Assembly: GCA_900539455.1 (NCBI GenBank)
Contig: UQCD01000001.1
Location: forward strand, 310,001 to 374,000
Reading direction: 5' to 3'
From: an uncultured Eubacteriales bacterium
GTDB lineage: Bacteria; Bacillota; Clostridia; Lachnospirales; Lachnospiraceae
Length of the DNA: 64,000 nt
Under the pieces are notes generated by a model. It made no database searches, was not told the origin of the DNA, and saw only the letters and a list, made by a program, of their open reading frames with translations. Of the stretch, positions 17,831 to 26,203 are shown one piece after another (position 1 is the stretch's first letter; each line of letters opens with the position of its first letter). A program made the position numbers and the translations under genes.

Positions 17831-18430
17831 TCATTCAACACATATTAAAGCTTTTATCTTTTCATATGCTGCTTCCTTAATTCCTGTTACCTTCATAATG
17901 TCCTCACAGGAATTAAAACAGCCATTTTTATCTCTATATGCAATTATACCTTCTGCTTTAGAGCTGCCTATCCCCGGCAAGGTGGTAAGCTGCTCCTTGG
18001 TTGCTGTATTAATATTTATTAAGCTGGCATTTTCCTCAACAGACTCTGGCTTTATATTATCCTGTACTGAATATATATGTATATGCTCTCCATCCTTTAG
18101 AGCTCTGGCAAGATTTATAAGACTTGTATCTGCCTCTTTTAAAAAGCCTCCTGCAGCCTCAATGGCATCCACAACCCTGCTGTTTCCTGCCACCTTGTAT
18201 ACTCCTGGCACTTTCACACAGCCCGACACATAAACATATGCCTCCTCTACTGTTGTAGAAGCTTCATACTCATCAGCAGTGCAGTCCTGCATATTTTCTA
18301 AGGTACCAGTTTCTATCATAGTGTCTTCAGTAGTACGATTTTTCTCTAAAAACGCAAACAAATACACAAATCCAGCCACAACCACCAGTGCAATTATAAT
18401 AGCATATTTAGTTTTATTATTTTTAAGCAT
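17831..18430 (-). CDS. comEA: ComEA-family DNA-binding protein
   Basis: Membrane-anchored DNA receptor for transformation, 199 residues. A single TM lies at about 10-28, then a spacer, an SLBB/SoxB-like beta domain with VYVSGCVKVPGVYKV (about 64-78), and two helix-hairpin-helix motifs at the C-terminus: ININTATKEQLTTLPGIGSS and ITGIKEAAYEKIK-like. A GGAGG site precedes the ATG. It opens an operon ending in comEC, with a two-component system and a GerMN lipoprotein between the two competence genes. In Bacillus, comEA and comEC are separated only by comEB. Confidence 0.9.
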   Translation of the reverse strand: MLKNNKTKYAIIIALVVVAGFVYLFAFLEKNRTTEDTMIETGTLENMQDCTADEYEASTTVEEAYVYVSGCVKVPGVYKVAGNSRVVDAIEAAGGFLKEADTSLINLARALKDGEHIHIYSVQDNIKPESVEENASLININTATKEQLTTLPGIGSSKAEGIIAYRDKNGCFNSCEDIMKVTGIKEAAYEKIKALICVE

Positions 18431-18539
18431 TTTACCTCCATATAGAAGTTTCTCACAAATGCCTCTTATTTAATTTTACATAACTTTACATCAATTTACA
18501 ACCTTAAAATGAAGATTATTTCTACATATTTTTCCCTCT

Positions 18540-18971
18540 TTATTCCTTCCATCTGAATATTATAAAACCAATTATGGCAATGGCCACACCGATAGCCTTT
18601 TTCCACATAAAGGGCTGCTTTTCTACTCCAAACATTCCAAAAAGCTCTATAATATATGCTACTACAATCTGTGCAATAATTATTACTAAGGCTGACTTTG
18701 CCGGTCCTAAGTTTCCAACGCTTTTTATAACCGTATATGTGATAGCTGCACCTATTACTCCTCCTAACAGCATATATTTACTATCCACCTGAAATAATTT
18801 TCCAAAATTATCCCTGCCGGTAACAAACCAGGCTATAATACATACCAAAAATGCTGTTAATTGTACAAAACTGTTGGTTACCCACATTCCTGCAGTTTTT
18901 GTTACCTCCGTGTTAAATACACCCTGTATACTCATTAACGCACCTGAAATAAGAGCAATAATATATCCCAT
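18540..18971 (-). CDS. YdcZ/DUF606-type DMT-superfamily membrane protein
   Basis: Small membrane transporter of 143 residues with five hydrophobic segments and the family's glycine-rich opening (IALISGALMSIQG, residues 4-16). DUF606/YdcZ proteins are half-size members of the drug/metabolite transporter superfamily, often acting as pairs; the substrate is unknown. It begins only 7 bases after GGGAGG, which forms the 3' arm of a strong hairpin, so translation is probably occluded (see the element at 18972-19023). The upstream co-directional gene is an orphan solute-binding protein. Confidence 0.82.
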   Translation of the reverse strand: MGYIIALISGALMSIQGVFNTEVTKTAGMWVTNSFVQLTAFLVCIIAWFVTGRDNFGKLFQVDSKYMLLGGVIGAAITYTVIKSVGNLGPAKSALVIIIAQIVVAYIIELFGMFGVEKQPFMWKKAIGVAIAIIGFIIFRWKE

Positions 18972-19023
18972 AAAAAAACCTCCCTAACAAGATATTCCTA
19001 TTATTTCCTTTTAGGGAGGTTTT
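18972..19023 (-). terminator. Terminator-like hairpin that includes the ydcZ ribosome site
   Basis: Perfect 13-bp arms at 18975-18987 and 19011-19023 around a 23-nt loop, followed on the minus strand by seven T and then directly by the ATG of the YdcZ gene. The 3' arm contains GGGAGG, the only Shine-Dalgarno for that gene. It is therefore both the likely terminator of the upstream solute-binding protein gene and a sequestering structure for YdcZ. Confidence 0.75.
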
Positions 19024-19030
19024 ATTCGTA

Positions 19031-20299
19031 TTATTTAATTCTCTCTGAATACTTTTTTTGTAATTCGTTTAAAGCTGTTTCTATATCTTTACCATTCCAG
19101 ATTGATTTTAATGATTCCTCCATAACAATACAAAAATCCTCCGTTTCCAAAAGATTTGGCATTGTAAGTGACTGGTCATATATATTAAGGCACTCATTTA
19201 TATTTTCATTTTCATATTTTATGTCTTTTCTGCAAGAAACCAAATCAACTATGTCGTACATATTTTCACTATAATCATAGGATATATATTTTGCTAAATC
19301 TCTCGCCAATAAAATATTTTTTGAATGAGGATTTACGGCTAAAAGATCTGTATAGGATAAGCTGTTGCTCTTTATAGACGCAGTTAAATCAGGTAATTTC
19401 TGCAGCTTATATTCTACCTCTGTTTTGTCCTTTAAAACATCTGTGCCAACAATACTGAACACTATTTTTCCCTCTAAAAAATCCTTTTTAATTTTATTAT
19501 AATCATCCTCCCCGGAAAGCGAAAAATAATCCTTTAACAAAAGATATTTTGATATAGCCTCTTTTGTATCAGCATTATTAATATTTATTTTTTTGTTTCC
19601 TTTTTCATAGAAGGATATGTTAGCTCCTGCAAAACCATAATTAAACAGCAGGCTATTTACATCCCATGCTAATATTCCGTTTATATTGTTAATCTCAACT
19701 GCTGTGGTGCTTTCCCCGTTGCTTATATCATCAGATATGTCATTAAAATTATCTGCATAGCTTTTTATGTCCTCAAAGGTATTAATCTCCTCGGTAACAT
19801 ATTTCTTGTTTGAGGCAAGCATTGCAACATCAAAACCTAATGGATAGCCATATATTTTGTCATTATATGAAGAAGATGTTATAGCAGCCTTTCCATAAAC
19901 ACTGTCATTAAAAACCTCATATCTATTCTCGTCTAACAGTCCTAACAGATATGCCTTTTCTAAGTATTCACTGCCTAGCACAAACAAATCCGGTCCTTCA
20001 TTTTCCAAGGTCTTTTTATTAATATAATCAAAAAATCCTGGATTGCTAATAAATTTAAGCTCATAAGAAAAATCACTATTTTTTTCTTTTTTATAGCTTT
20101 CTATTGCACTTTTTATATATTCCTCATATTCTGAATAAGAATACCAGATTGTAACCTTGTCCTCTTTTGTGGCTGCTATTTCCCCCTCTGCCTTTGTAGC
20201 ATTTTCTTTGTTTGAAGCTTTATCCTCCTTTGCAGCTATGGCAATTAATAAAAATCCAACTACGCACATTATTACAGCACTAATTATTTTGTTTTTCAC
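19031..20299 (-). CDS. Orphan extracellular solute-binding protein (ABC family 1-like)
   Basis: Secreted periplasmic-binding-like protein of 422 residues, resembling MalE/UgpB-type sugar binders: a signal or anchor helix (residues 4-22), VTIWYSYSEYEEYIKSAI opening the first lobe, a GPDLFVLGSEYLEKA segment near residue 105, and KIYGYPLGFDVAMLASNKK near 150. There is no lipobox cysteine after the helix, so it is probably held by an uncleaved N-terminal anchor. No ABC permease or ATPase is adjacent, so it is an orphan and its ligand cannot be assigned. It is followed by YdcZ and preceded by argD. Confidence 0.8.
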   Translation of the reverse strand: MKNKIISAVIMCVVGFLLIAIAAKEDKASNKENATKAEGEIAATKEDKVTIWYSYSEYEEYIKSAIESYKKEKNSDFSYELKFISNPGFFDYINKKTLENEGPDLFVLGSEYLEKAYLLGLLDENRYEVFNDSVYGKAAITSSSYNDKIYGYPLGFDVAMLASNKKYVTEEINTFEDIKSYADNFNDISDDISNGESTTAVEINNINGILAWDVNSLLFNYGFAGANISFYEKGNKKININNADTKEAISKYLLLKDYFSLSGEDDYNKIKKDFLEGKIVFSIVGTDVLKDKTEVEYKLQKLPDLTASIKSNSLSYTDLLAVNPHSKNILLARDLAKYISYDYSENMYDIVDLVSCRKDIKYENENINECLNIYDQSLTMPNLLETEDFCIVMEESLKSIWNGKDIETALNELQKKYSERIK

Positions 20300-20322
20300 T
20301 GATTTATCTCCTTAAAAATATT

Positions 20323-20361
20323 ATGCCCCGCACATAATCATTGATATTATGAACGAGGCAT
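20323..20361 (-). terminator. Imperfect hairpin between argD and the solute-binding protein gene
   Basis: 16-bp arms (20323-20338, 20346-20361) with three mismatches and a 7-nt loop, followed on the minus strand by AATATTTTT. It is probably the argD terminator, perhaps leaky. Confidence 0.5.
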
Positions 20362-20376
20362 CAATGTATATAAAGG

Positions 20377-21558
20377 TTATAATGATTTATCCAAAATGTC
20401 AATCATCTTATCAACATCTTCTTTTTTAATAATAAGTGGAGGCACCATTCTAAGTACATTGCTTCCTGCTGATATTACAAATAATCCATTAGATATACAT
20501 TTTTTTACAACCTCCCCTACAGGTGTAGTAAGTACTAAGCCCTGCATAAGTCCTTTACCACGGCGTGCAACAACATTTTCGTGCTTACTTACCAGCTCAT
20601 CTAGTTTTTCCTCAAGATATTTTGACACTTCATTTACATTATCTAATATTTTGTATTCCTCAAATAAATCAAAGACTACATTTATAGCTGCTGTTGCTAA
20701 AGGATTTCCACCATAGGTAGTACCGTGGTCACCCGGCACCATAGCCTTTGCGACCTCCTCCTTTGCAATAAATGCACCAACTGGAACACCACAGCCTAAT
20801 GCCTTTGCTGAAGTTACAATATCTGGCTTTACTCCATAATGCTCATATGCGAACATCTTTCCTGTTCTGCCCATTCCGCATTGAATTTCGTCACAAATCA
20901 TAACTATATCTTTTTCATCACAAAGCCTTCTGACTTCCTTCATAAACTCCTCAGTAGCAGGATAAATACCACCCTCGCCCTGAACCGGTTCAAAAATAAT
21001 GGCACAGGTCTTTTCATTTACTAAGGCTTTAACACTTTCAATATCGTTAAATTTTGCAAACTTAATTCCACCAATAAGTGGCTTAAATGGCTCTTGATAA
21101 TGCTCATTACCTGTAACTGATAATGCTCCTAAGCTTCTGCCATGGAAGGAGTGTTCCATAGCAATAATTTCATGGTCTGTTTTGTTGTCCTTTAAATACG
21201 CATATTTTCTAGCAAGCTTAATTGCTCCTTCAATAGCCTCTGTACCACTATTTGTAAAGAACACTCTGTCAAGTCCGGTTGCTTTTACTATTTTCTTTGC
21301 TGCTTCAATAGCCGGAACATTGTAAAATAAGTTCGAAGTATGTATTAGCTTGTCTATTTGTGCCTTTAAAGCATCATTATATTTTTTGTCATTATAGCCA
21401 AGTGCAAAAACAGCAATACCTGCGGCAAAATCTAAATATTCTTTTCCGTCTATATCGTATAAGTTGACACCGACGCCTTTGTCTAATACTACCTTAAATC
21501 TATTATATGTATGCAGTAATACTTTTTCTGCCTCTTCTATATATTCTGCTGAATTCAT
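20377..21558 (-). CDS. argD: Acetylornithine aminotransferase
   Basis: PLP-dependent class III aminotransferase converting N-acetylglutamate semialdehyde to N-acetylornithine in arginine synthesis. The start at 21558 (393 residues) is chosen because AGGAGATT precedes it. Family blocks are visible: FTNSGTEAIEGAIKLARKY, HSFHGRSLGALSVTG, FEPVQGEGG, the cofactor Asp in MICDEIQCGMGRTG, the PLP-lysine in TSAKALGCG, and TYGGNPLA. It follows argB on the same strand after a 123-bp T-rich spacer. In some bacteria the same enzyme also serves lysine synthesis. Confidence 0.95.
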   Translation of the reverse strand: MNSAEYIEEAEKVLLHTYNRFKVVLDKGVGVNLYDIDGKEYLDFAAGIAVFALGYNDKKYNDALKAQIDKLIHTSNLFYNVPAIEAAKKIVKATGLDRVFFTNSGTEAIEGAIKLARKYAYLKDNKTDHEIIAMEHSFHGRSLGALSVTGNEHYQEPFKPLIGGIKFAKFNDIESVKALVNEKTCAIIFEPVQGEGGIYPATEEFMKEVRRLCDEKDIVMICDEIQCGMGRTGKMFAYEHYGVKPDIVTSAKALGCGVPVGAFIAKEEVAKAMVPGDHGTTYGGNPLATAAINVVFDLFEEYKILDNVNEVSKYLEEKLDELVSKHENVVARRGKGLMQGLVLTTPVGEVVKKCISNGLFVISAGSNVLRMVPPLIIKKEDVDKMIDILDKSL

Positions 21559-21681
21559 ATTAGCTAATCTCCTTTTTTTATTCGATTTTAGTTTTATAAT
21601 CAATTTTTATTTTATAGTTTTACTTTATAGTTTTGTATCCAATTTTAATTTTATATTTTCTATGTGTTTTTATATTTGTTT
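21559..21681. other. argB-argD spacer
   Basis: A very T-rich spacer of 123 bp with an 11-mer TTTATAGTTTT repeated at a 13-bp period (21611-21621, 21624-21634). I see no ORF, promoter or terminator in it. Confidence 0.5.
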
Positions 21682-22590
21682 CTACTTAGTTTTTTCACTA
21701 TAAAATCTTTCAGCCTTATTATTAATAATAGCTGTACCAATACCTTTATTAGTAAATATTTCAAGTAATAAGCAATGTAATATTCTTCCGTCAAGGATAT
21801 GTACTCTTGATACACCATTTTCAATAGCATCTATACAGTTTGTAAGTTTTGGAAGCATTCCTCCACCAATGTTGCCATTTTCCATCAGTTTTCTGGCATC
21901 ATCGATTGTAAGCTCTGATATAAGTGTATCTGGATCTTCAGGGTCCTCATATACTCCTTCAATATCAGTAAGAAAAGCAAGCTTTTCAGCATTTACCTCT
22001 CTTGCAATGGCACAGGCTGCATCATCAGCATTTATGTTGTAAGCGTGATAATTTTCGTCCATACCGATTGGGCTTACTATTGGTAAGTAATCCTTTTCTA
22101 TTAAATCATATAAAATTTTTGCGTCTACATTTGTAACCTCACCAACATAGCCTATGTCCTCGCCCTTTGAAAGCTTCTTCTTACAGGTAAGCATTTTTCC
22201 GTCTTTGCCACTAATGCTTATAGCCTTTACTCCAAGCTCCTCTACTAATGAAACTAACTGCTTTCCAACCTTGCCTAAAACCATTTCAGCTATTTCCATA
22301 GTAGCTTCATCAGTAACTCTAAGTCCATTAACAAATTTTGGTTCTTTGCCTGACATCTGTACCCATTTGCTTATTTCTTTGCCTCCACCATGTACGATAA
22401 TAGGTTTAAAGCCTACTAATTTAAGTAATGTTACATCTTTAATAACATTTCTTTTTAATTCTTCATCTACCATTGCACTTCCACCATATTTAACTACTAT
22501 AATCCTTCTATTAAATTTCTGTATATAAGGTAATGCTTCAATTAATACCTCTGCTTTATTCTGATAACTTTCCATTTCTCGTTCTAACAT
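21682..22590 (-). CDS. argB: Acetylglutamate kinase
   Basis: Phosphorylates N-acetylglutamate, the second step of arginine synthesis. The 302-residue product has the amino-acid-kinase opening IVVKYGGSAM (residues 30-39), KPIIVHGGGKEIS (the GGGKEI nucleotide loop), the substrate region NGLRVTDEATM, and NINADDAA near residue 180. The pattern fits the hexameric, arginine-sensitive class only tentatively. The start follows AAAGGAG. It is divergent from argG across a 271-bp regulatory region and co-directional with argD. Confidence 0.95.
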   Translation of the reverse strand: MLEREMESYQNKAEVLIEALPYIQKFNRRIIVVKYGGSAMVDEELKRNVIKDVTLLKLVGFKPIIVHGGGKEISKWVQMSGKEPKFVNGLRVTDEATMEIAEMVLGKVGKQLVSLVEELGVKAISISGKDGKMLTCKKKLSKGEDIGYVGEVTNVDAKILYDLIEKDYLPIVSPIGMDENYHAYNINADDAACAIAREVNAEKLAFLTDIEGVYEDPEDPDTLISELTIDDARKLMENGNIGGGMLPKLTNCIDAIENGVSRVHILDGRILHCLLLEIFTNKGIGTAIINNKAERFYSEKTK

Positions 22591-22861
22591 AACTAATCTC
22601 CTTTAATACATTTGATTGCCTGCCCGATAAATATACAACCATTTATTAATATATTCAACTACTTTTTTTAATTTTTACAATATTCATATTATACATTTTC
22701 TATGCAATATCAAGAATAATTTATATATATGCGTTTTATTCATTATTCGTTTTAAATTAGTTTTTTATGTCATAAATATGCAGATTTTTTAAAAAGTGCT
22801 TGCACAATCATTTTACATAATGTATATTAAACTTTAGCAAATAAAGGAGGACTTACATATA
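22591..22861. promoter_or_regulatory. Divergent argB/argG regulatory region
   Basis: It holds the leftward argB promoter (TTGAAT at 22653-22658, 17-base spacer, TATATT at 22630-22635 on the minus strand) and the rightward argG promoter. Several TGAAT/ATTCA half-sites (around 22653, 22685 and 22738-22748) resemble ARG-box halves, but I could not assemble a convincing full 18-bp operator. Confidence 0.55.
22800..22828 (+). promoter_or_regulatory. Promoter of argG
   Basis: TTGCAC (22800-22805), 17-base spacer, TATATT (22823-22828). The upstream A-tract forms the same 14-mer seen at the asd promoter. AAAGGAGG at 22843-22850 is the ribosome site. Confidence 0.7.
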
Positions 22862-24091
22862 ATGAAAGAAAAAGTTGTTTTAGCTTACTCAGGTGGTCTT
22901 GATACTACTGCCATTATTCCATGGTTAAAGGAAAATTTTGATTACGAAGTTATTTGCTGCTGTATCGACTGTGGTCAGGGAAATGAGCTTGACGGTTTAG
23001 AGGAACGAGCTAAACTTTCAGGTGCAACAAAGTTATACATAGAAGATATCGTAGATGAGTTCTGCGATGATTATATTGTTCCATGTGTAAAGGCTGGTGC
23101 AGTATACGAAAACAAATATTTACTTGGAACCTCTATGGCTCGTCCAGGTATTGCAAAGAAATTAGTAGAAATTGCCCGTAAAGAAAATGCTGTAGCTATT
23201 TGCCACGGTGCAACAGGTAAAGGAAACGACCAGATTAGATTTGAGCTTGGTATTAAAGCACTTGCTCCTGACATTAAGATTATTGCTCCTTGGAGAATGA
23301 CAGATATTTGGACAATGCAGTCAAGAGAAGACGAAATCGAATACTGTAAGAAACATGGTATTAACCTTCCTTTCTCATCAGATTCAAGCTATAGCCGTGA
23401 CCGTAACTTATGGCACATCAGCCACGAAGGTCTTGAGCTTGAAAATCCAGCAAATGAGCCAAATTATGACCATTTGCTTGTACTTAGCACAACACCTGAA
23501 AAGGCTCCAGATGAACCAGAATATGTTACAATGACCTTTGAAAAAGGTGTTCCTACTTCAGTAAACGGCAAGCAGATGAAGGTTTCTGATATTATTAAGG
23601 AGCTTAATGTTCTTGGTGGAAAACATGGTATTGGCATTGTAGATATTGTTGAAAACCGTGTTGTTGGTATGAAATCTCGTGGTGTTTATGAAACTCCAGG
23701 TGGAACAATTCTTATGGCTGCACACGAACAGCTTGAAGAGCTTGTTCTTGACAGAGCTACTTACGAAGTTAAGAAGGATATGGGCAACAAATTTGCTCAG
23801 ATAGTTTACGAAGGAAAGTGGTTTACTCCTCTTCGTGAAGCTATTCAGGCATTTGTTGATGTTACACAGGAATATGTAACTGGTGAAGTTAAATTCAAAT
23901 TATACAAAGGCAATATTATTAGAGCTGGCGAAACATCTCCATACTCATTATACAGCGAATCTCTTGCAAGCTTTACAACTGGTGATTTATATGACCACCA
24001 TGATGCAGATGGATTTATTACTTTATTTGGACTTCCACTTAAGGTAAGAGCTATGAAGATGCAGGAGCTTGAAAAGAATAAGAATAAATAA
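22862..24091 (+). CDS. argG: Argininosuccinate synthase
   Basis: Joins citrulline and aspartate with ATP hydrolysis, the penultimate step of arginine synthesis. The 409-residue protein opens with the N-type ATP pyrophosphatase loop LAYSGGLDTT (residues 7-16). CHGATGKGNDQIRFE (about residues 118-132) is the citrulline/aspartate-binding region, and SSYSRDRNLWHISHEG follows. It is on the opposite strand from argB-argD and shares their regulatory region. argH is not in the window. Confidence 0.97.
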   Translation: MKEKVVLAYSGGLDTTAIIPWLKENFDYEVICCCIDCGQGNELDGLEERAKLSGATKLYIEDIVDEFCDDYIVPCVKAGAVYENKYLLGTSMARPGIAKKLVEIARKENAVAICHGATGKGNDQIRFELGIKALAPDIKIIAPWRMTDIWTMQSREDEIEYCKKHGINLPFSSDSSYSRDRNLWHISHEGLELENPANEPNYDHLLVLSTTPEKAPDEPEYVTMTFEKGVPTSVNGKQMKVSDIIKELNVLGGKHGIGIVDIVENRVVGMKSRGVYETPGGTILMAAHEQLEELVLDRATYEVKKDMGNKFAQIVYEGKWFTPLREAIQAFVDVTQEYVTGEVKFKLYKGNIIRAGETSPYSLYSESLASFTTGDLYDHHDADGFITLFGLPLKVRAMKMQELEKNKNK

Positions 24092-24180
24092 AGTATAGTT
24101 AGCTATAACTGTACTTATAAACACGTCCCACTTAGTAAAACATTAGTTCAAACTTTCTACTTTTTCTAATGGAGCATATA

Positions 24181-24229
24181 AAAGCTAAATATCTACTTTT
24201 TGTTCTACAAAATATAGATATTTAGCTTT
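24181..24229. terminator. Hairpin between argG and the convergent 158-aa gene
   Basis: Perfect 15-bp arms (24181-24195, 24215-24229) with a 19-nt loop. It has a short T stretch on the minus side and a weaker one on the plus side, so it is probably a shared terminator. Confidence 0.7.
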
Positions 24230-24254
24230 ACTAATTTTGGGGTTGAATGTTTTA

Positions 24255-24731
24255 TTAGATAGCCTCTACTAATTCTGCTATAAATCCAATTATGCCAACT
24301 ACTAAGAGAACTGTAAACAAAACTGTCACTAAAACTCCCAATACAAGTATGAAGCTTTTTTCTTGTTCTATTTCTAGTATAGGTTGATTTTTATAGCATA
24401 CGCTTCCGTCTGGAAGGTCTGATGTTCCCAAATCGTTAGGGACAATTATTTTTACCTGCTTACCTTCCTTGTAAAATCTTACTCTAAAGGAAAGGCTTTT
24501 AACATTATATTTTTTCCCGTCATCAGTCATAATCTGAAGTTCATACACTCTTCCAGAAAATATTCCTGAGCGTGTTATACTAAAGCTTTTGCTTATGATT
24601 ACACCATTTTTTATTGTAGCCTCTTTTTCATAGTCCTTTTTACTTCTAAAGCCTGCTATAAGTGCAATCCAAAAAAATACTACAACTCCGGCGAAACCTA
24701 TTACACCTACTAAATCTCTAGCAATTTCCAT
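24255..24731 (-). CDS. Hypothetical membrane protein, DUF3592-like topology
   Basis: A 158-residue protein I do not recognise with confidence. It has one TM helix at about residues 8-28, a soluble beta-rich domain (about 35-120) with KNGVIISKSFS, YELQIMTDDGKKY and VRFYKEGKQVKIIVPND, and a second TM helix at about 128-150. This helix-domain-helix layout resembles DUF3592-type proteins, in which the beta domain sits between two membrane spans. It is 80 bp downstream of folA on the same strand and may be the tail of the hflX-thyA-folA transcript. Function unknown. Confidence 0.6.
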   Translation of the reverse strand: MEIARDLVGVIGFAGVVVFFWIALIAGFRSKKDYEKEATIKNGVIISKSFSITRSGIFSGRVYELQIMTDDGKKYNVKSLSFRVRFYKEGKQVKIIVPNDLGTSDLPDGSVCYKNQPILEIEQEKSFILVLGVLVTVLFTVLLVVGIIGFIAELVEAI

Positions 24732-24811
24732 AAATCTTCTCCATTATATCTTATGTAACCTAAAGTACACCTGCCAAATCCAACCTAAAACAATTTACAA
24801 GGAGTATTTTA

Positions 24812-25300
24812 CTAAACTCTTTCATATTTTCTAAAGTAATACTCTACATCAAAATATGTTTGTTCTTCGCTTTCCTCTGTCAATTTCCATTCCTTACTAT
24901 TGTCTAAATTAGGAAATTTTGTGTCTGCCTCATATTCAAAATCAATGTATGTAACATAGGCTGTATCTACATAAGGCAGCATTTGTTCATATATACTTCC
25001 ACCACCAATAACATAAACATTTTCTGTATTGTATTTCTTTACTTCCTCTAAGGCCTCCTCAATACTATTAACTACAACAGCCCCTTCTGCCTTAAAGGCT
25101 TTATCGTGGGTAATTACTATATTTTCCCTGTTTTTTAGAGGCTTACCATTTGGAAAGCTAAGCAGGGTATTTTTTCCCATTACCACTACATTTCCTGTAG
25201 TTGTTTCTCTAAAGAATTTCATATCATCAGGAATACTTATTAATAACTTGTTTTTATATCCTATGCTCCAATTTTTATCAACAGCAACTATTAAGTTCAT
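24812..25300 (-). CDS. folA: Dihydrofolate reductase
   Basis: Regenerates tetrahydrofolate after thymidylate synthase. It has 162 residues from the ATG at 25300, chosen over an in-frame ATG ten codons upstream because GAAGGAG stands 6-8 bases before it. Motifs: NLIVAVDKNWSIGYKNKLL (residues 2-20, Met20-like loop), ISIPDDMKFFRETT with the catalytic acid, VVMGKNTLLSFP, and the NADPH loop VYVIGGGSIYEQML. It is next to thyA, its metabolic partner, with a 57-bp gap. Confidence 0.95.
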   Translation of the reverse strand: MNLIVAVDKNWSIGYKNKLLISIPDDMKFFRETTTGNVVVMGKNTLLSFPNGKPLKNRENIVITHDKAFKAEGAVVVNSIEEALEEVKKYNTENVYVIGGGSIYEQMLPYVDTAYVTYIDFEYEADTKFPNLDNSKEWKLTEESEEQTYFDVEYYFRKYERV

Positions 25301-25357
25301 ATGCTTCTCCTTCATACATTTACTTATCATACATATTTTTATATTTACATATATCTT

Positions 25358-26188
25358 CTACACTGCTACAGGAATATTTTTAACCTGTGGTCCAGTAACA
25401 TAATTATCAAGTCTTACATCATCAACTGTAAAATCATAAAAATTCTTAATTTCTGGATTTAACCAGAAGGTTGGTGCGTCATAGGTAGGTCTTGTAATAA
25501 GCTCCTTTACAATAGGAATATGTCTGTCATATATATGTGCATCTGCAATTACATGCACTAACTCTCCCGGCTTAAAGCCACAAACCTGTGCTAACATATG
25601 CACAAGCACTGCATACTGACATACATTCCAATTATTTGCTGTTAAAATATCCTGTGAACGCTGATTTAATATAGCATTAAGCCTATCACCCGTTACATTA
25701 AAGGTCATACTGTAAGCACAAGGATACAGGTTCATTTCAGATAAATCCTGATGAACATATATATTAGTCATAATTCTTCGGCTGTATGGATTGTTTTTAA
25801 GGTCATAAATAACTCTGTCTACCTGATCCATCATACCCTCTTTATACTTGTGCTTTACGCCTAGCTGATAGCCATATGCCTTGCCAATAGAGCCATTTTC
25901 ATCAGCCCAGCTATCCCATATATGAGAATGTAACTCGTTTACATTATTGGACTTTTTCTGCCATATCCATAGCAGCTCATCTACACATGATTTAATTGGT
26001 GTTTTTCTAAGTGTAATTGCCGGGAACTCCTTTGATAAGTCATATCTGTTTACTACACAAAACTTTTTGATAGTATAAGCATAGGAGCCGTCCTCCCACT
26101 TTGGTCTTACCTTTTCACCTTCTGTGCTGACACCATTTGCCAGAATATCCTCACACATTGATATAAATAATTTGTCTGCATTACTCAT
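25358..26188 (-). CDS. thyA: Thymidylate synthase
   Basis: Makes dTMP from dUMP with methylene-tetrahydrofolate. The 276-residue protein carries the catalytic cysteine in LYPCAYSMTFNV, the dUMP-phosphate arginine pattern NQRSQDILTANNWN, YAVLVHMLAQVCG, and the DAHIYDRHI segment. The cysteine context (YPCAYS) and NNWNVC differ from the E. coli APCHAFF and LGLPFN forms, so it belongs to a divergent clostridial branch. It lies 15 bp after hflX and is followed by folA. With dut in the same window, the route from dUTP to dTMP is covered. Confidence 0.94.
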   Translation of the reverse strand: MSNADKLFISMCEDILANGVSTEGEKVRPKWEDGSYAYTIKKFCVVNRYDLSKEFPAITLRKTPIKSCVDELLWIWQKKSNNVNELHSHIWDSWADENGSIGKAYGYQLGVKHKYKEGMMDQVDRVIYDLKNNPYSRRIMTNIYVHQDLSEMNLYPCAYSMTFNVTGDRLNAILNQRSQDILTANNWNVCQYAVLVHMLAQVCGFKPGELVHVIADAHIYDRHIPIVKELITRPTYDAPTFWLNPEIKNFYDFTVDDVRLDNYVTGPQVKNIPVAV

Positions 26189-26203
26189 AATAAATCCTCA
26201 CTG

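Noticed and set aside
22591..22861. Complete ARG boxes between argB and argG
   Set aside because: Only scattered TGAAT/ATTCA half-sites; no 18-bp palindrome was convincing.
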